Positions 57,424 to 64,000 of a stretch of DNA of 64,000 bases are shown in pieces. The DNA comes from Pseudorhizobium banfieldiae (lineage in GTDB: Bacteria; Pseudomonadota; Alphaproteobacteria; Rhizobiales; Rhizobiaceae), in assembly GCF_000967425.1 (NCBI RefSeq), contig NZ_FO082821.1, positions 186,001 to 250,000 on the forward strand, read 5' to 3'. Made by a program: the position numbers and the translations under genes. Every line of letters starts with the position of its first letter. Positions within the stretch are counted from its first letter, which is position 1. The notes below the pieces were generated by a model. That model saw only the letters and a program-made list of their open reading frames with translations, was not told the origin of the DNA and did no database searches.

Positions 57424-59383
57424 AACCAAGATCGCCCTCGGTGTGCTGAGCCTCGTGCTGGTCGGTCTCGCCATGGGTTATGTCGTGGCGACTGGGTTTG
57501 TCATGTTCCGCTATGGGCTTTCACCCACGCATTTCGACGTCACACTGCTTGCCCGCGAATATCGGAGTCTGTCTCAGTCTGCGCCGAAGGACTTCCTTTG
57601 GGTGAACCTCATCCTTGGCGGCTTCGGCCTGGCATCGCTGATGCTGAGCGTCACGCTTCTGGGGGATGCATTGACCCGCTTCGGGACGACGCATTGGCAG
57701 ACCCGTGGCGAGATGAAGAAGAACGGTTTCTTTGCCAAGCCCGGCGGTGGCTTCCTTCTGGGCAAGCTCGGCTCCCCGAAATCCAGGCGCCCGTTCCTTG
57801 TCTCAAAAACCTTCCCCCACGCGCTGATTGTGGCGCCTACAGGCCGGGGCAAGGGCGTGGGGTTCGTGATCCCGAACCTGCTGACCTACAAGGGCTCCGC
57901 CGTGGTGCTCGACGTGAAAGGCGAGAACTTCCGCGAGACCTCGCGCTTCCGCGCCAGCATGGGGGACAAGGTCTTCCGCTTCGCGCCGACCGACTGGGAC
58001 CGACCGACGCATCGCTACAACCCGCTCGCGCGCATCGCGGCCATGACCAACCCCGACCGACAGCAAATGGAGCTGAAACTCACCGCCAAACTTTTCCTGC
58101 AGACCGACAACGAAAAGCTGAGCGGGCTTTTGGCCGGGGGTATCGACCTCTTCGTGGCGGCCGGACTTCTGGCCTTCGAGCGCGGCGTGCCGACCATCGG
58201 CGAGGTCTATCGCATCACAGCCTCGGGGGGCGACAAGCAGAAAGAATATTTGAAGCGTTCGCAGGAGGTGAAGAACAGGTCGGCCAGGTTGATCTTCGAG
58301 CGCATGGCATCGACCAACAACGACACCCTCACTTCCTACCTCTCCCTCCTGATGACATCGGGTCTCGATACCTGGGACAACCGCGCGATCGACGCGGCCA
58401 CCGCGACCTCTGACTTCTCATTCCGGGATATCCGCCGCCGCCCACATGCGATCTATCTTGTGGTTGAATCCGAGATGATCCGACCGCTGGCTCCGCTGAT
58501 CCGTCTCTTCTTTTCGGACCTGATTGCCTCGTTGCAAGCACAGGAACCCGCTGATGACGAGCCTTGGCCGGTCATGATCATGCTCGACGAGTTCGACCGG
58601 CTCGGGAAGATGCCGATCGTCGCCGAGAGCATCAAGACACTGCGCTCCTTCGGCGGCAACCTCGCCATCGTGACCCAGACGATCCCCGCGCTCGACGAGA
58701 TCTATGGTGAGAACACGCGCCGGTCGCTCCAGGGCGGCGCGGGCGTGAAACTTTACCTCACCCCGTCCGAGCAAAAGACCATCGAGGAGCTGAGCCAAGC
58801 CGCGGGCAAGACCACGAAGCGGGTGGTGACCCGCTCTCGCGCCGTTGCGCGCAACCCCTTCGAAGGGCGCAGCATCTCGGAGCGCACCGAGGACACGCCG
58901 CTCCTGACCGAGGATGAGGCCCGCCGCATGGACCTCGACGAGGTCATCCTTGTGATCGACGCGCAGATGCCGATCCGGGCGCGACGGATCAAGTACTTCG
59001 AGGATCCGGCGCTCAAGGTGCTGCACGCGGGGCAGGGAGGCAGCTTCCCCTATCCGGACGAGGATCGCTTGCGGAGAGATCGGCAGATGTCGGAAACGCG
59101 GGAGACGGTGGAGAAGCTCAGGTTGGAGTTGCAGGAGGTTCGGGCGGCAAACACAGCACAAGGGGGCAGCCCGAGTGTCCCGGTGTCGTCAGGCGACAGG
59201 TCCAGGACCGAAGTGGTTGCCTCGGCACGCGCACGTGGTCGCGCGGCGCGCGCTGCCGCCAATGGTGGCGGCCAAGGCCAGTTGTCGCTCGATATCGAAG
59301 GGCTCGGGATCAAGAGCGCAGACCGGATGGCGTTGGCCTCGGCCGTTCAGACGACGCGAGCGATAATTGCCGAGCATGGGTGA
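57416..59383 (+). CDS. virD4: Type IV coupling protein VirD4/TraG
   Basis: 655 residues from ATG 57416. Two N-terminal membrane helices (IALGVLSLVLVGLAMGYVVA; VNLILGGFGLASLMLSVTLL) are followed by the ATPase: Walker A APTGRGKGVGFVIPNL, Walker B VMIMLDEFDRLGKMPIV, and the TQTIPALDEIYG segment. It docks the relaxosome on a type IV channel. No channel (VirB/Trb) genes are in the window; the neighbouring DNA is IS-derived. Confidence 0.9.
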   Translation: MDKTKIALGVLSLVLVGLAMGYVVATGFVMFRYGLSPTHFDVTLLAREYRSLSQSAPKDFLWVNLILGGFGLASLMLSVTLLGDALTRFGTTHWQTRGEMKKNGFFAKPGGGFLLGKLGSPKSRRPFLVSKTFPHALIVAPTGRGKGVGFVIPNLLTYKGSAVVLDVKGENFRETSRFRASMGDKVFRFAPTDWDRPTHRYNPLARIAAMTNPDRQQMELKLTAKLFLQTDNEKLSGLLAGGIDLFVAAGLLAFERGVPTIGEVYRITASGGDKQKEYLKRSQEVKNRSARLIFERMASTNNDTLTSYLSLLMTSGLDTWDNRAIDAATATSDFSFRDIRRRPHAIYLVVESEMIRPLAPLIRLFFSDLIASLQAQEPADDEPWPVMIMLDEFDRLGKMPIVAESIKTLRSFGGNLAIVTQTIPALDEIYGENTRRSLQGGAGVKLYLTPSEQKTIEELSQAAGKTTKRVVTRSRAVARNPFEGRSISERTEDTPLLTEDEARRMDLDEVILVIDAQMPIRARRIKYFEDPALKVLHAGQGGSFPYPDEDRLRRDRQMSETRETVEKLRLELQEVRAANTAQGGSPSVPVSSGDRSRTEVVASARARGRAARAAANGGGQGQLSLDIEGLGIKSADRMALASAVQTTRAIIAEHG

Positions 59384-59743
59384 GGTTTGCGACAGCAGAG
59401 GTTTGGATGCAGTGGGGCCGATGGCCGTACTCCGTGCGTCTGATCGGTAAGGCGTTTCGGTGTCCTCGTGCTTGGAGGCCGGCAGGCAGCAGATCTTGGC
59501 TTGTTCACTGTCCGCTTCCTCGGGAACGCTCGGCTACGATGAAGTGGCGTCGCTGTCCCGGAAATGTGCGAAGCGGGGCTGGCTGTTCGAGCGACGAATG
59601 ACTGGTTCGGGCTGAAGGACTAAGCCGCTCCGCGGCAAAGGAGCCCGTGGCTGGCGTTGGTTCGTCATTTCACCGTTTTTCTATGTGGCCGGGCTTTCTG
59701 GGCTGACGATTGGGGTCTTCCCACCGTCAGACAGGAGGTTCCC
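59384..59743. other. Junction between virD4 and the IS91-type fragment
   Basis: 360 bases with no recognised gene. The right part, up to the ACAGGAGG ribosome site at 59731-59738, is probably the leader of the IS91-type integrase gene. The left part may be a remnant of whatever followed virD4. Confidence 0.35.
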
Positions 59744-60053
59744 ATGGAGGAGAAGAACACCACCCCGCTGCGCCAGCGGATGATCGAGGACATGAACATC
59801 CGCGGGTTGTGCGAGAAGACCCAGAAGGCGCACACCCGGAATCTGAAGCATTTCGCATCATTTCTGGGGCGGCCGCCAGACACCGCCACGCCGGAAGATC
59901 TGCGGTCATATCAACTCAGGATGACCGTAGAGGGGGTGACCGCCAGCACCTTCAACGTGCGCATCATCTCGCTGCGGTTCTTCTTCGGGATCACATGTGG
60001 ACGCGACGAGATGAAGCGCTTCATGCAGTTCCACCGCAATCCCCGGAAGTGGA
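59744..60053 (+). pseudogene. IS91-associated tyrosine integrase, N-terminal fragment
   Basis: ATG 59744 (strong ribosome site) starts MEEKNTTPLRQRMIEDMNIR, followed by KTQKAHTRNLKHFASFLGRP and VEGVTASTFNVRIISLRFFF, the SAM-like domain of integrases found in IS91-type elements. After about 103 residues it runs directly into the IS6 element. The open frame continues through the IS6 gene to 60814, so a fusion protein could be made. Confidence 0.8.
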
Positions 60054-60864
60054 TGTGTCGCAAACTTTTTGGTTCACCTGCGGGGCTTGATCTGCCAGTC
60101 ATGCCAGTCGGTTGGCAGGGGATATGCGGCGTGATCGAGTTCAAGGGTGCGCACTTTCCGAAGTCGGTGATCTTGCACGCGGTGTTCTTCTACCTGCGCT
60201 ACGCCGTCTCCTATCGTGACTTGGAGGAGATCCTGGCCGAGCGCGGGGTTACGGTCGACCACGCTACCCTGAACCGCTGGGTCGTGAAGTTCGCTCCGCA
60301 GATAGCAGTGCGAGCCCAGGCGAAAAAGCAACCGACGGCCAGTTCGTGGCGGATGGATGAGACTTACATCAAGGTCAAAGGCCGTTGGACCTATCTCTAC
60401 CGCGCTGTAGATCGCGATGGCCAAACCCTTGACTTCATGCTCTCCGAGCGGCGCGATCTGGCCGTCGCGCGGCGCTTCTTCAGGCGGGCGATCAGCGGAA
60501 ATGGCGTGCCCGAGCGCGTCGTAATAGACAAGAGTGGTGCCAATCTGGCCGGGCTTCAGGCGGTGAATGCGATCCTGAAATTCACCGGCAGCGGACGAAC
60601 GATCGAGGTCCGGCAGGTCAAATATTTGAACAACATCCTTGAACAGGACCACCGTTTCGTCAAACGGATCACAGGCCCGATGATGGGCTTCAAGGCTTTC
60701 CATTCGGCTGAAGCGACTATCGCTGGCATTGAGGCGGCTCACATGATCCGCAAGGGTCAAATCCCCGCCAATGGCGCCAACGCTTTCGAGACCTTCGCGG
60801 CGCTGGCAGCATAAGTGTGTCCGCCGGTCAGCCTGACTCGGCTAAATGCAAAGTTTGCGACACA
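60054..60864 (+). mobile_element. IS6-family insertion sequence (~811 bp)
   Basis: Terminal inverted repeats TGTGTCGCAAACTTT are at 60054-60068 and, inverted, 60850-60864. The flanking 8 bases differ (GAAGTGGA left, ACCGCCCC right), so there is no target duplication. This is expected after IS6-mediated deletion or cointegrate resolution, and both flanks are indeed truncated genes. Confidence 0.85.
60101..60814 (+). CDS. IS6-family transposase
   Basis: 237 residues from ATG 60101 (MPVGWQGICGVIEFKGAHFP). IS6 core: FYLRYAVSYRDLEEILAERG, DDE first Asp in WRMDETYIKVKGRWTYLYRA, second Asp in ERVVIDKSGANLAGL, Glu in YLNNILEQDHRFVKRIT. Complete and in frame; also in frame with the integrase fragment upstream. 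Confidence 0.9.
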   Translation: MPVGWQGICGVIEFKGAHFPKSVILHAVFFYLRYAVSYRDLEEILAERGVTVDHATLNRWVVKFAPQIAVRAQAKKQPTASSWRMDETYIKVKGRWTYLYRAVDRDGQTLDFMLSERRDLAVARRFFRRAISGNGVPERVVIDKSGANLAGLQAVNAILKFTGSGRTIEVRQVKYLNNILEQDHRFVKRITGPMMGFKAFHSAEATIAGIEAAHMIRKGQIPANGANAFETFAALAA

Positions 60865-61024
60865 ACCGCCCCGCGAGATACCGACCGCGGCGGCGATATC
60901 GGCAAAAGAGGTCGCCTCGAATCCGCCCTCGTAAAAGAGGGTATCGGCCTTTGCGACGATCGGGGCGCTTGCGGCGATCGGGGCCGCTGCGAGCGCCCGG
61001 ACCGGTGTCAGGACCGGATCGCTA
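60865..61024 (-). pseudogene. TetR-family regulator, N-terminal fragment cut by IS6
   Basis: On minus the frame reads …APIVAKADTLFYEGGFEATS then FADIAAAVGISRG, the TetR helix-turn-helix, and ends at the IS6 boundary before the YYHF recognition helix end. No clear start codon is seen; the frame begins close to the stop of the semialdehyde dehydrogenase gene. The regulator is destroyed, so the neighbouring genes may now be unregulated. Confidence 0.65.
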
Positions 61025-62476
61025 TCAAAGCCCCGCCAGACAGAGATATTTCATCTCGAGATATTCATCGATCCCGTGGCGCGATCCTTCGCGGCCGATG
61101 CCGGATTGCTTGACGCCCCCGAACGGTGCCGCCTCGCTGGCCAGCGCGCCGGTGTTGACGCCGACCATCCCGGCCTCGAGCTTCTCGGCAACACGGAAGA
61201 CGCGCGCCAGATCGCGGCTGTAGAAATAGGCAGCCAAGCCAAACTCAGTTGCATTCGCCAGCGCGATGGCCTCGTCATCGCTTGAGAAGGAGATGATCGC
61301 GGCCAGTGGCGCAAAGGTCTCTTCGCGGGCAACGAGCGCATCGGGGCTGACGCCGGTGATGACGGTCGGTTGGAACCAAGTTCCGCCAAGCGCATGGGGG
61401 CCCCCGCCGGTGACCACTCTGGCGCCGCGATCAAGGGCGTCTTGCAGATGCCGGGTGACCTTCTCGACCGCGGCCCGGTCGATGAGTGGCCCCTGTTCGG
61501 TTGCCGGATCGCTGCCGACACCGACGACCAGCTTTTCGGCCGCCTGAGCCAGCCTGTAGGCGAATTTGTCGGCGACGCTCTCATGCACATAGATGCGGTT
61601 GGCGCAGACGCAGGTCTGCCCCGAGTTGCGGAACTTGGCCATCATCGCGCCCTGCACCGCGGCATCAAGATCGGCATCCTCGAAGACGATGAAGGGCGCG
61701 TTGCCGCCAAGTTCCAACGATAGGCGTTTGATGCCATCCGCGCTTTCCGCAATCAGCCAGCGGCCGACCTCGGTCGAGCCGGTGAAGCTGATCTTGGCGA
61801 CCGTCGGATTTTTGCAGAAGAGGGTGCCGATCATCTGCGCCTTGCCGGTGACGACCTGAAAGACGCCCTTCGGAATGCCCGCGCGTTCGGCCAGGACCGC
61901 CAGCGCCAGCGCCGAGAGCGGCGTCTGCGAGGCGGGCTTGACGATGATCGGGCACCCGGCGGCCAGCGCCGGGCCGGCCTTGCGGGTGATCATCCCGTTC
62001 GGGAAATTCCAGGGCGTGACCGCCGCGCAGACCCCGATCGGTTGTTTCAGCACAATGAAGCGGCGGTCGGCGGCGGGGGCAGGAATGACCTCGCCATAAA
62101 CGCGCTTGGCCTCTTCGCCGAACCATTCCAGATAGGCGGCATTGGACACGATTTCCGCCTTGGCCTCGCTCAGCGGCTTGCCCTGTTCGGCGGTCAGGAT
62201 CTGCGCCAGATCATCGGCGTTCTCGATGATCAGATCATACCATCGCCGCAGCAACACAGCGCGTTGCCGGGCAGGACGCGCGGCCCAGTCCTCGCGTGCG
62301 GCCTCGGCCGCATCAATCGCGCGCTGGACCATCTCGCGGGACAGCGACGGAACCCGCCCGACAAGCGAGCCATCGGCGGGATTGGTGACGTCGATCCCCT
62401 GATCGTCCGCGCAAATCCAGGTCCCGTCGAGATAGGCATTGGCGGTGAGTAGGCTCTTGTCTCGCAGTGACAGCAT
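61025..62476 (-). CDS. Succinate-semialdehyde-type aldehyde dehydrogenase (GabD-like)
   Basis: 483 residues from ATG 62476; the longer frame from 62575 lacks support. ALDH motifs: VTPWNFPNGMITRKAGPALA, IVKPASQTPLSALALAVLAE, FTGSTEVGRWLIAE, catalytic Glu in LSLELGGNAPFIVFED, Cys in KFRNSGQTCVCANRIYV, and PFGGVKQSGIGREGSRHGI. Closest in pattern to GabD. With the beta-hydroxyacid dehydrogenase and TRAP genes upstream it forms a second small catabolic operon. Confidence 0.85.
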   Translation of the reverse strand: MLSLRDKSLLTANAYLDGTWICADDQGIDVTNPADGSLVGRVPSLSREMVQRAIDAAEAAREDWAARPARQRAVLLRRWYDLIIENADDLAQILTAEQGKPLSEAKAEIVSNAAYLEWFGEEAKRVYGEVIPAPAADRRFIVLKQPIGVCAAVTPWNFPNGMITRKAGPALAAGCPIIVKPASQTPLSALALAVLAERAGIPKGVFQVVTGKAQMIGTLFCKNPTVAKISFTGSTEVGRWLIAESADGIKRLSLELGGNAPFIVFEDADLDAAVQGAMMAKFRNSGQTCVCANRIYVHESVADKFAYRLAQAAEKLVVGVGSDPATEQGPLIDRAAVEKVTRHLQDALDRGARVVTGGGPHALGGTWFQPTVITGVSPDALVAREETFAPLAAIISFSSDDEAIALANATEFGLAAYFYSRDLARVFRVAEKLEAGMVGVNTGALASEAAPFGGVKQSGIGREGSRHGIDEYLEMKYLCLAGL

Positions 62477-62647
62477 GGTCGTTCTCTTTTCGTGTAGGGC
62501 GTGCACCGGGTCCTCCCGTCCTGCGGGACGGGGGCGCCATCGGCGACAGCGGGATGCGGTTGATCGGGGGGACACCGGAGGGCAAGGAGCGCCGGTGTCC
62601 GGGTCTGGTGCCGGCGCCGCGGCCGTGGCGGCGCCGGTCAGCGGTGC

Positions 62648-63550
62648 TTATTGGCCATCAAAGGACATGCGCGGCAGCGCCGCGGTCCGGCGCATGGTTT
62701 CCAGCGCGGCCGACCAGTCGTTGACGCCGAAACCCTCGGCCTTCGCGATGGCATAGATCTGAGAGGCCGCGGCCCCGACCGGTAGCGGGATACTCAGCCC
62801 CGCCGCATAGTTCAGGGCCAGATTCAGATCCTTGGCGGCCAGCGCCAGGCCGAATTCGGGCGAGATGTCGTGGTTCAGCACCTTGCGCTGATAGGCCCCC
62901 GACACGAAGCCCCGCCCCGCCGTCGTCCCGGCCAGCACATCGACCGTGCGTGCCACATCTAGCCCGGCCCCTTCGGCAAAGGCCAGAGTTTCGGCAGTCA
63001 GGATGTTGAGCGCCGTGGACATGAAGTTGTTGACGATCTTGGTGCGCGTGCCGGTGCCGTTCTCGCCGCAATGGATTGTCTGGCGCCCGACCGCGTCAAA
63101 GACCGCGTGCGCGCGCGCCACGTCGCTGGCGTCGCCACCGGCGAGGATCAGCAGATCCCCACGTTCGGCCACCTCGGAGGTGCCACCTACCGGCGCGTCG
63201 ACCATGCGGATGTTCATCGCCGACAGGCCCCGCGCGATCTTGTCCGTCATGTCGGGGGCGATCGTGCTCATGTCGATGAACAGCGTGTCTTTCGCCAGGG
63301 CCGTGGCGACACCGCCCGCACCGAAGAGGGTCTCTTCCACGTCGGGGCCGTTGGGCAGCATCGTCACAACGAAGTCGCGGTTGGCGGCCGCCTCGGCGGC
63401 GCTTGCGGCGGCATGTCCGCCCAGAGCCACGATGCGCTCCACCGCGCTAGGGTTGATGTCATAGACCCAAACCGAATGCGATGCTTCGATCAGGTTTCGC
63501 GACATGGCGAAGCCCATGCGCCCAAGGCCAATGAAGCCGATTTGAGCCAT
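62648..63550 (-). CDS. Beta-hydroxyacid dehydrogenase (3-hydroxyisobutyrate/tartronate-semialdehyde type)
   Basis: 300 residues from ATG 63550 (CGGAGT upstream). NAD-binding GxGxxG in IGFIGLGRMGFAMSRNLIEA; substrate loop VDAPVGGTSEVAERGDLLIL; catalytic Lys in TRTKIVNNFMSTALNILTAE. The family reduces or oxidises short 3-hydroxy acids such as 3-hydroxyisobutyrate, tartronate semialdehyde, 4-hydroxybutyrate or sulfolactaldehyde. Together with the adjacent dehydrogenase, a hydroxyacid-to-semialdehyde-to-acid route is plausible. Exact substrate unknown. Confidence 0.85.
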   Translation of the reverse strand: MAQIGFIGLGRMGFAMSRNLIEASHSVWVYDINPSAVERIVALGGHAAASAAEAAANRDFVVTMLPNGPDVEETLFGAGGVATALAKDTLFIDMSTIAPDMTDKIARGLSAMNIRMVDAPVGGTSEVAERGDLLILAGGDASDVARAHAVFDAVGRQTIHCGENGTGTRTKIVNNFMSTALNILTAETLAFAEGAGLDVARTVDVLAGTTAGRGFVSGAYQRKVLNHDISPEFGLALAAKDLNLALNYAAGLSIPLPVGAAASQIYAIAKAEGFGVNDWSAALETMRRTAALPRMSFDGQ

Positions 63551-63599
63551 TTTCTTACTCCGTTCTTGGATAGGTATGATGCTGAGGGGGAGTGTGGGT

Positions 63600-64000
63600 C
63601 TAGACGAAGGCGAGCGACAGCCAGGGGATGAAGGCGATGACGAGGCAGCACAGCAGAAGCGCCACGACATAGGGGATGGCGGCGCGTGTCACGCTGGCAA
63701 ATCCGGCGCCCGAGGTCGCACTGGCGACGAACAGGTTGAGCCCGACCGGCGGTGTGATGAAGCCCACCGCAAGCGTCGAGACCACGATCACGCCGAAATG
63801 CACCGGATCAATCCCCAGCTGCCGCGCGATCGGCGCCAGCATCGGCGCGAAGATCAGGATGTTGGGCGCAGCCTCCATCACGCTGCCCGCAACAAGCAGC
63901 AGGGCCACGATCATGATCAGCACGACAGTCGGGTCGTCCGACCACCCGAGCATCCCGGAAACCACCGCATCGGGGATCCGCAGCATGGTCAGGTTCTGCG
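63600..64000 (-). CDS. TRAP transporter large permease, C-terminal part (runs off the window)
   Basis: The minus frame is open to the window edge and ends at 63600. The visible 130 or so residues have the DctM C-terminus: TVVLIMIVALLLVAGSVMEA, ILIFAPMLAPIARQLGIDP, VHFGVIVVSTLAVGFITPPV, GLNLFVASATSGAGF. It precedes the beta-hydroxyacid dehydrogenase by 49 bases on the same strand. This is a second TRAP system, distinct from 25552-28405. Confidence 0.85.
   Translation of the reverse strand, partial: QNLTMLRIPDAVVSGMLGWSDDPTVVLIMIVALLLVAGSVMEAAPNILIFAPMLAPIARQLGIDPVHFGVIVVSTLAVGFITPPVGLNLFVASATSGAGFASVTRAAIPYVVALLLCCLVIAFIPWLSLAFV

Overview
The window looks like an accessory region, most likely a plasmid or a plasmid-derived island, from an alphaproteobacterium of the Rhodobacteraceae; Paracoccus or a close relative is my best guess. 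The base composition is GC-rich, and the gene families fit this group: strawberry-notch methylase-helicase, toprim and DUF2493 plasmid genes, two TRAP transporters, a glcBGDEF operon, and VirC/VirD-type mobilisation genes. Insertion sequences are very dense. No rRNA, tRNA or CRISPR array was seen. All protein assignments come from reading translations against remembered family motifs; no database search was possible.

Region 1 (1-13.5 kb) is a plasmid accessory and defence segment. It holds the end of a tyrosine-recombinase element, an AbiEii-type toxin-antitoxin pair, the helicase-methylase/toprim/DUF2493 genes, and a compact three-gene cassette (sce7726-like PD-(D/E)XK nuclease, sce7725-like protein, RES-domain enzyme) that looks like a defence system. 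An H-NS-type gene and an ssb cut off after about 21 codons follow.

Region 2 (13.5-21.1 kb) is mobile DNA. Two identical 1,499-bp IS1111-type elements lie in inverted orientation around a decayed Tn3-family transposon and join the ssb fragment to a broken IS21 istA.

Region 3 (21.8-46.8 kb) is catabolic. A minus-strand operon encodes TRAP DctPQM, a GntR regulator, a GMC oxidoreductase and a two-subunit TPP-dependent decarboxylase; a SulP transporter diverges from it. Next come two 1,778-bp inverted repeats, each carrying the large and small aconitase-X genes with their promoter region. They enclose glcB-glcG-glcD-glcE-glcF-acs, an adk destroyed by an IS, and an aldehyde dehydrogenase. The same 14-base motif (TATAGAGCTATATA) sits upstream of the TRAP operon and of both aconitase-X copies, which suggests one regulon. 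A reasonable but unproven reading is that an imported hydroxy- or keto-acid is dehydrated, oxidised and decarboxylated to an aldehyde, then oxidised through glycolate and glyoxylate into malate.

Region 4 (46.8-52.1 kb) is a nest of insertion sequences: an IS5-type remnant, an IS3 element split by an IS1111-type element, a frameshifted IS110, and another IS1111-type element whose transposase lacks a catalytic Glu. Region 5 (52.2-59.4 kb) is a mobilisation module: VirC2-like and VirC1 diverge from MobC, a relaxase and VirD4, with a cruciform oriT candidate between them. Region 6 (59.7-64 kb) has an IS91-type integrase fragment fused in frame to an IS6 transposase, a decapitated TetR gene, a semialdehyde dehydrogenase, a beta-hydroxyacid dehydrogenase and the end of a second TRAP permease.
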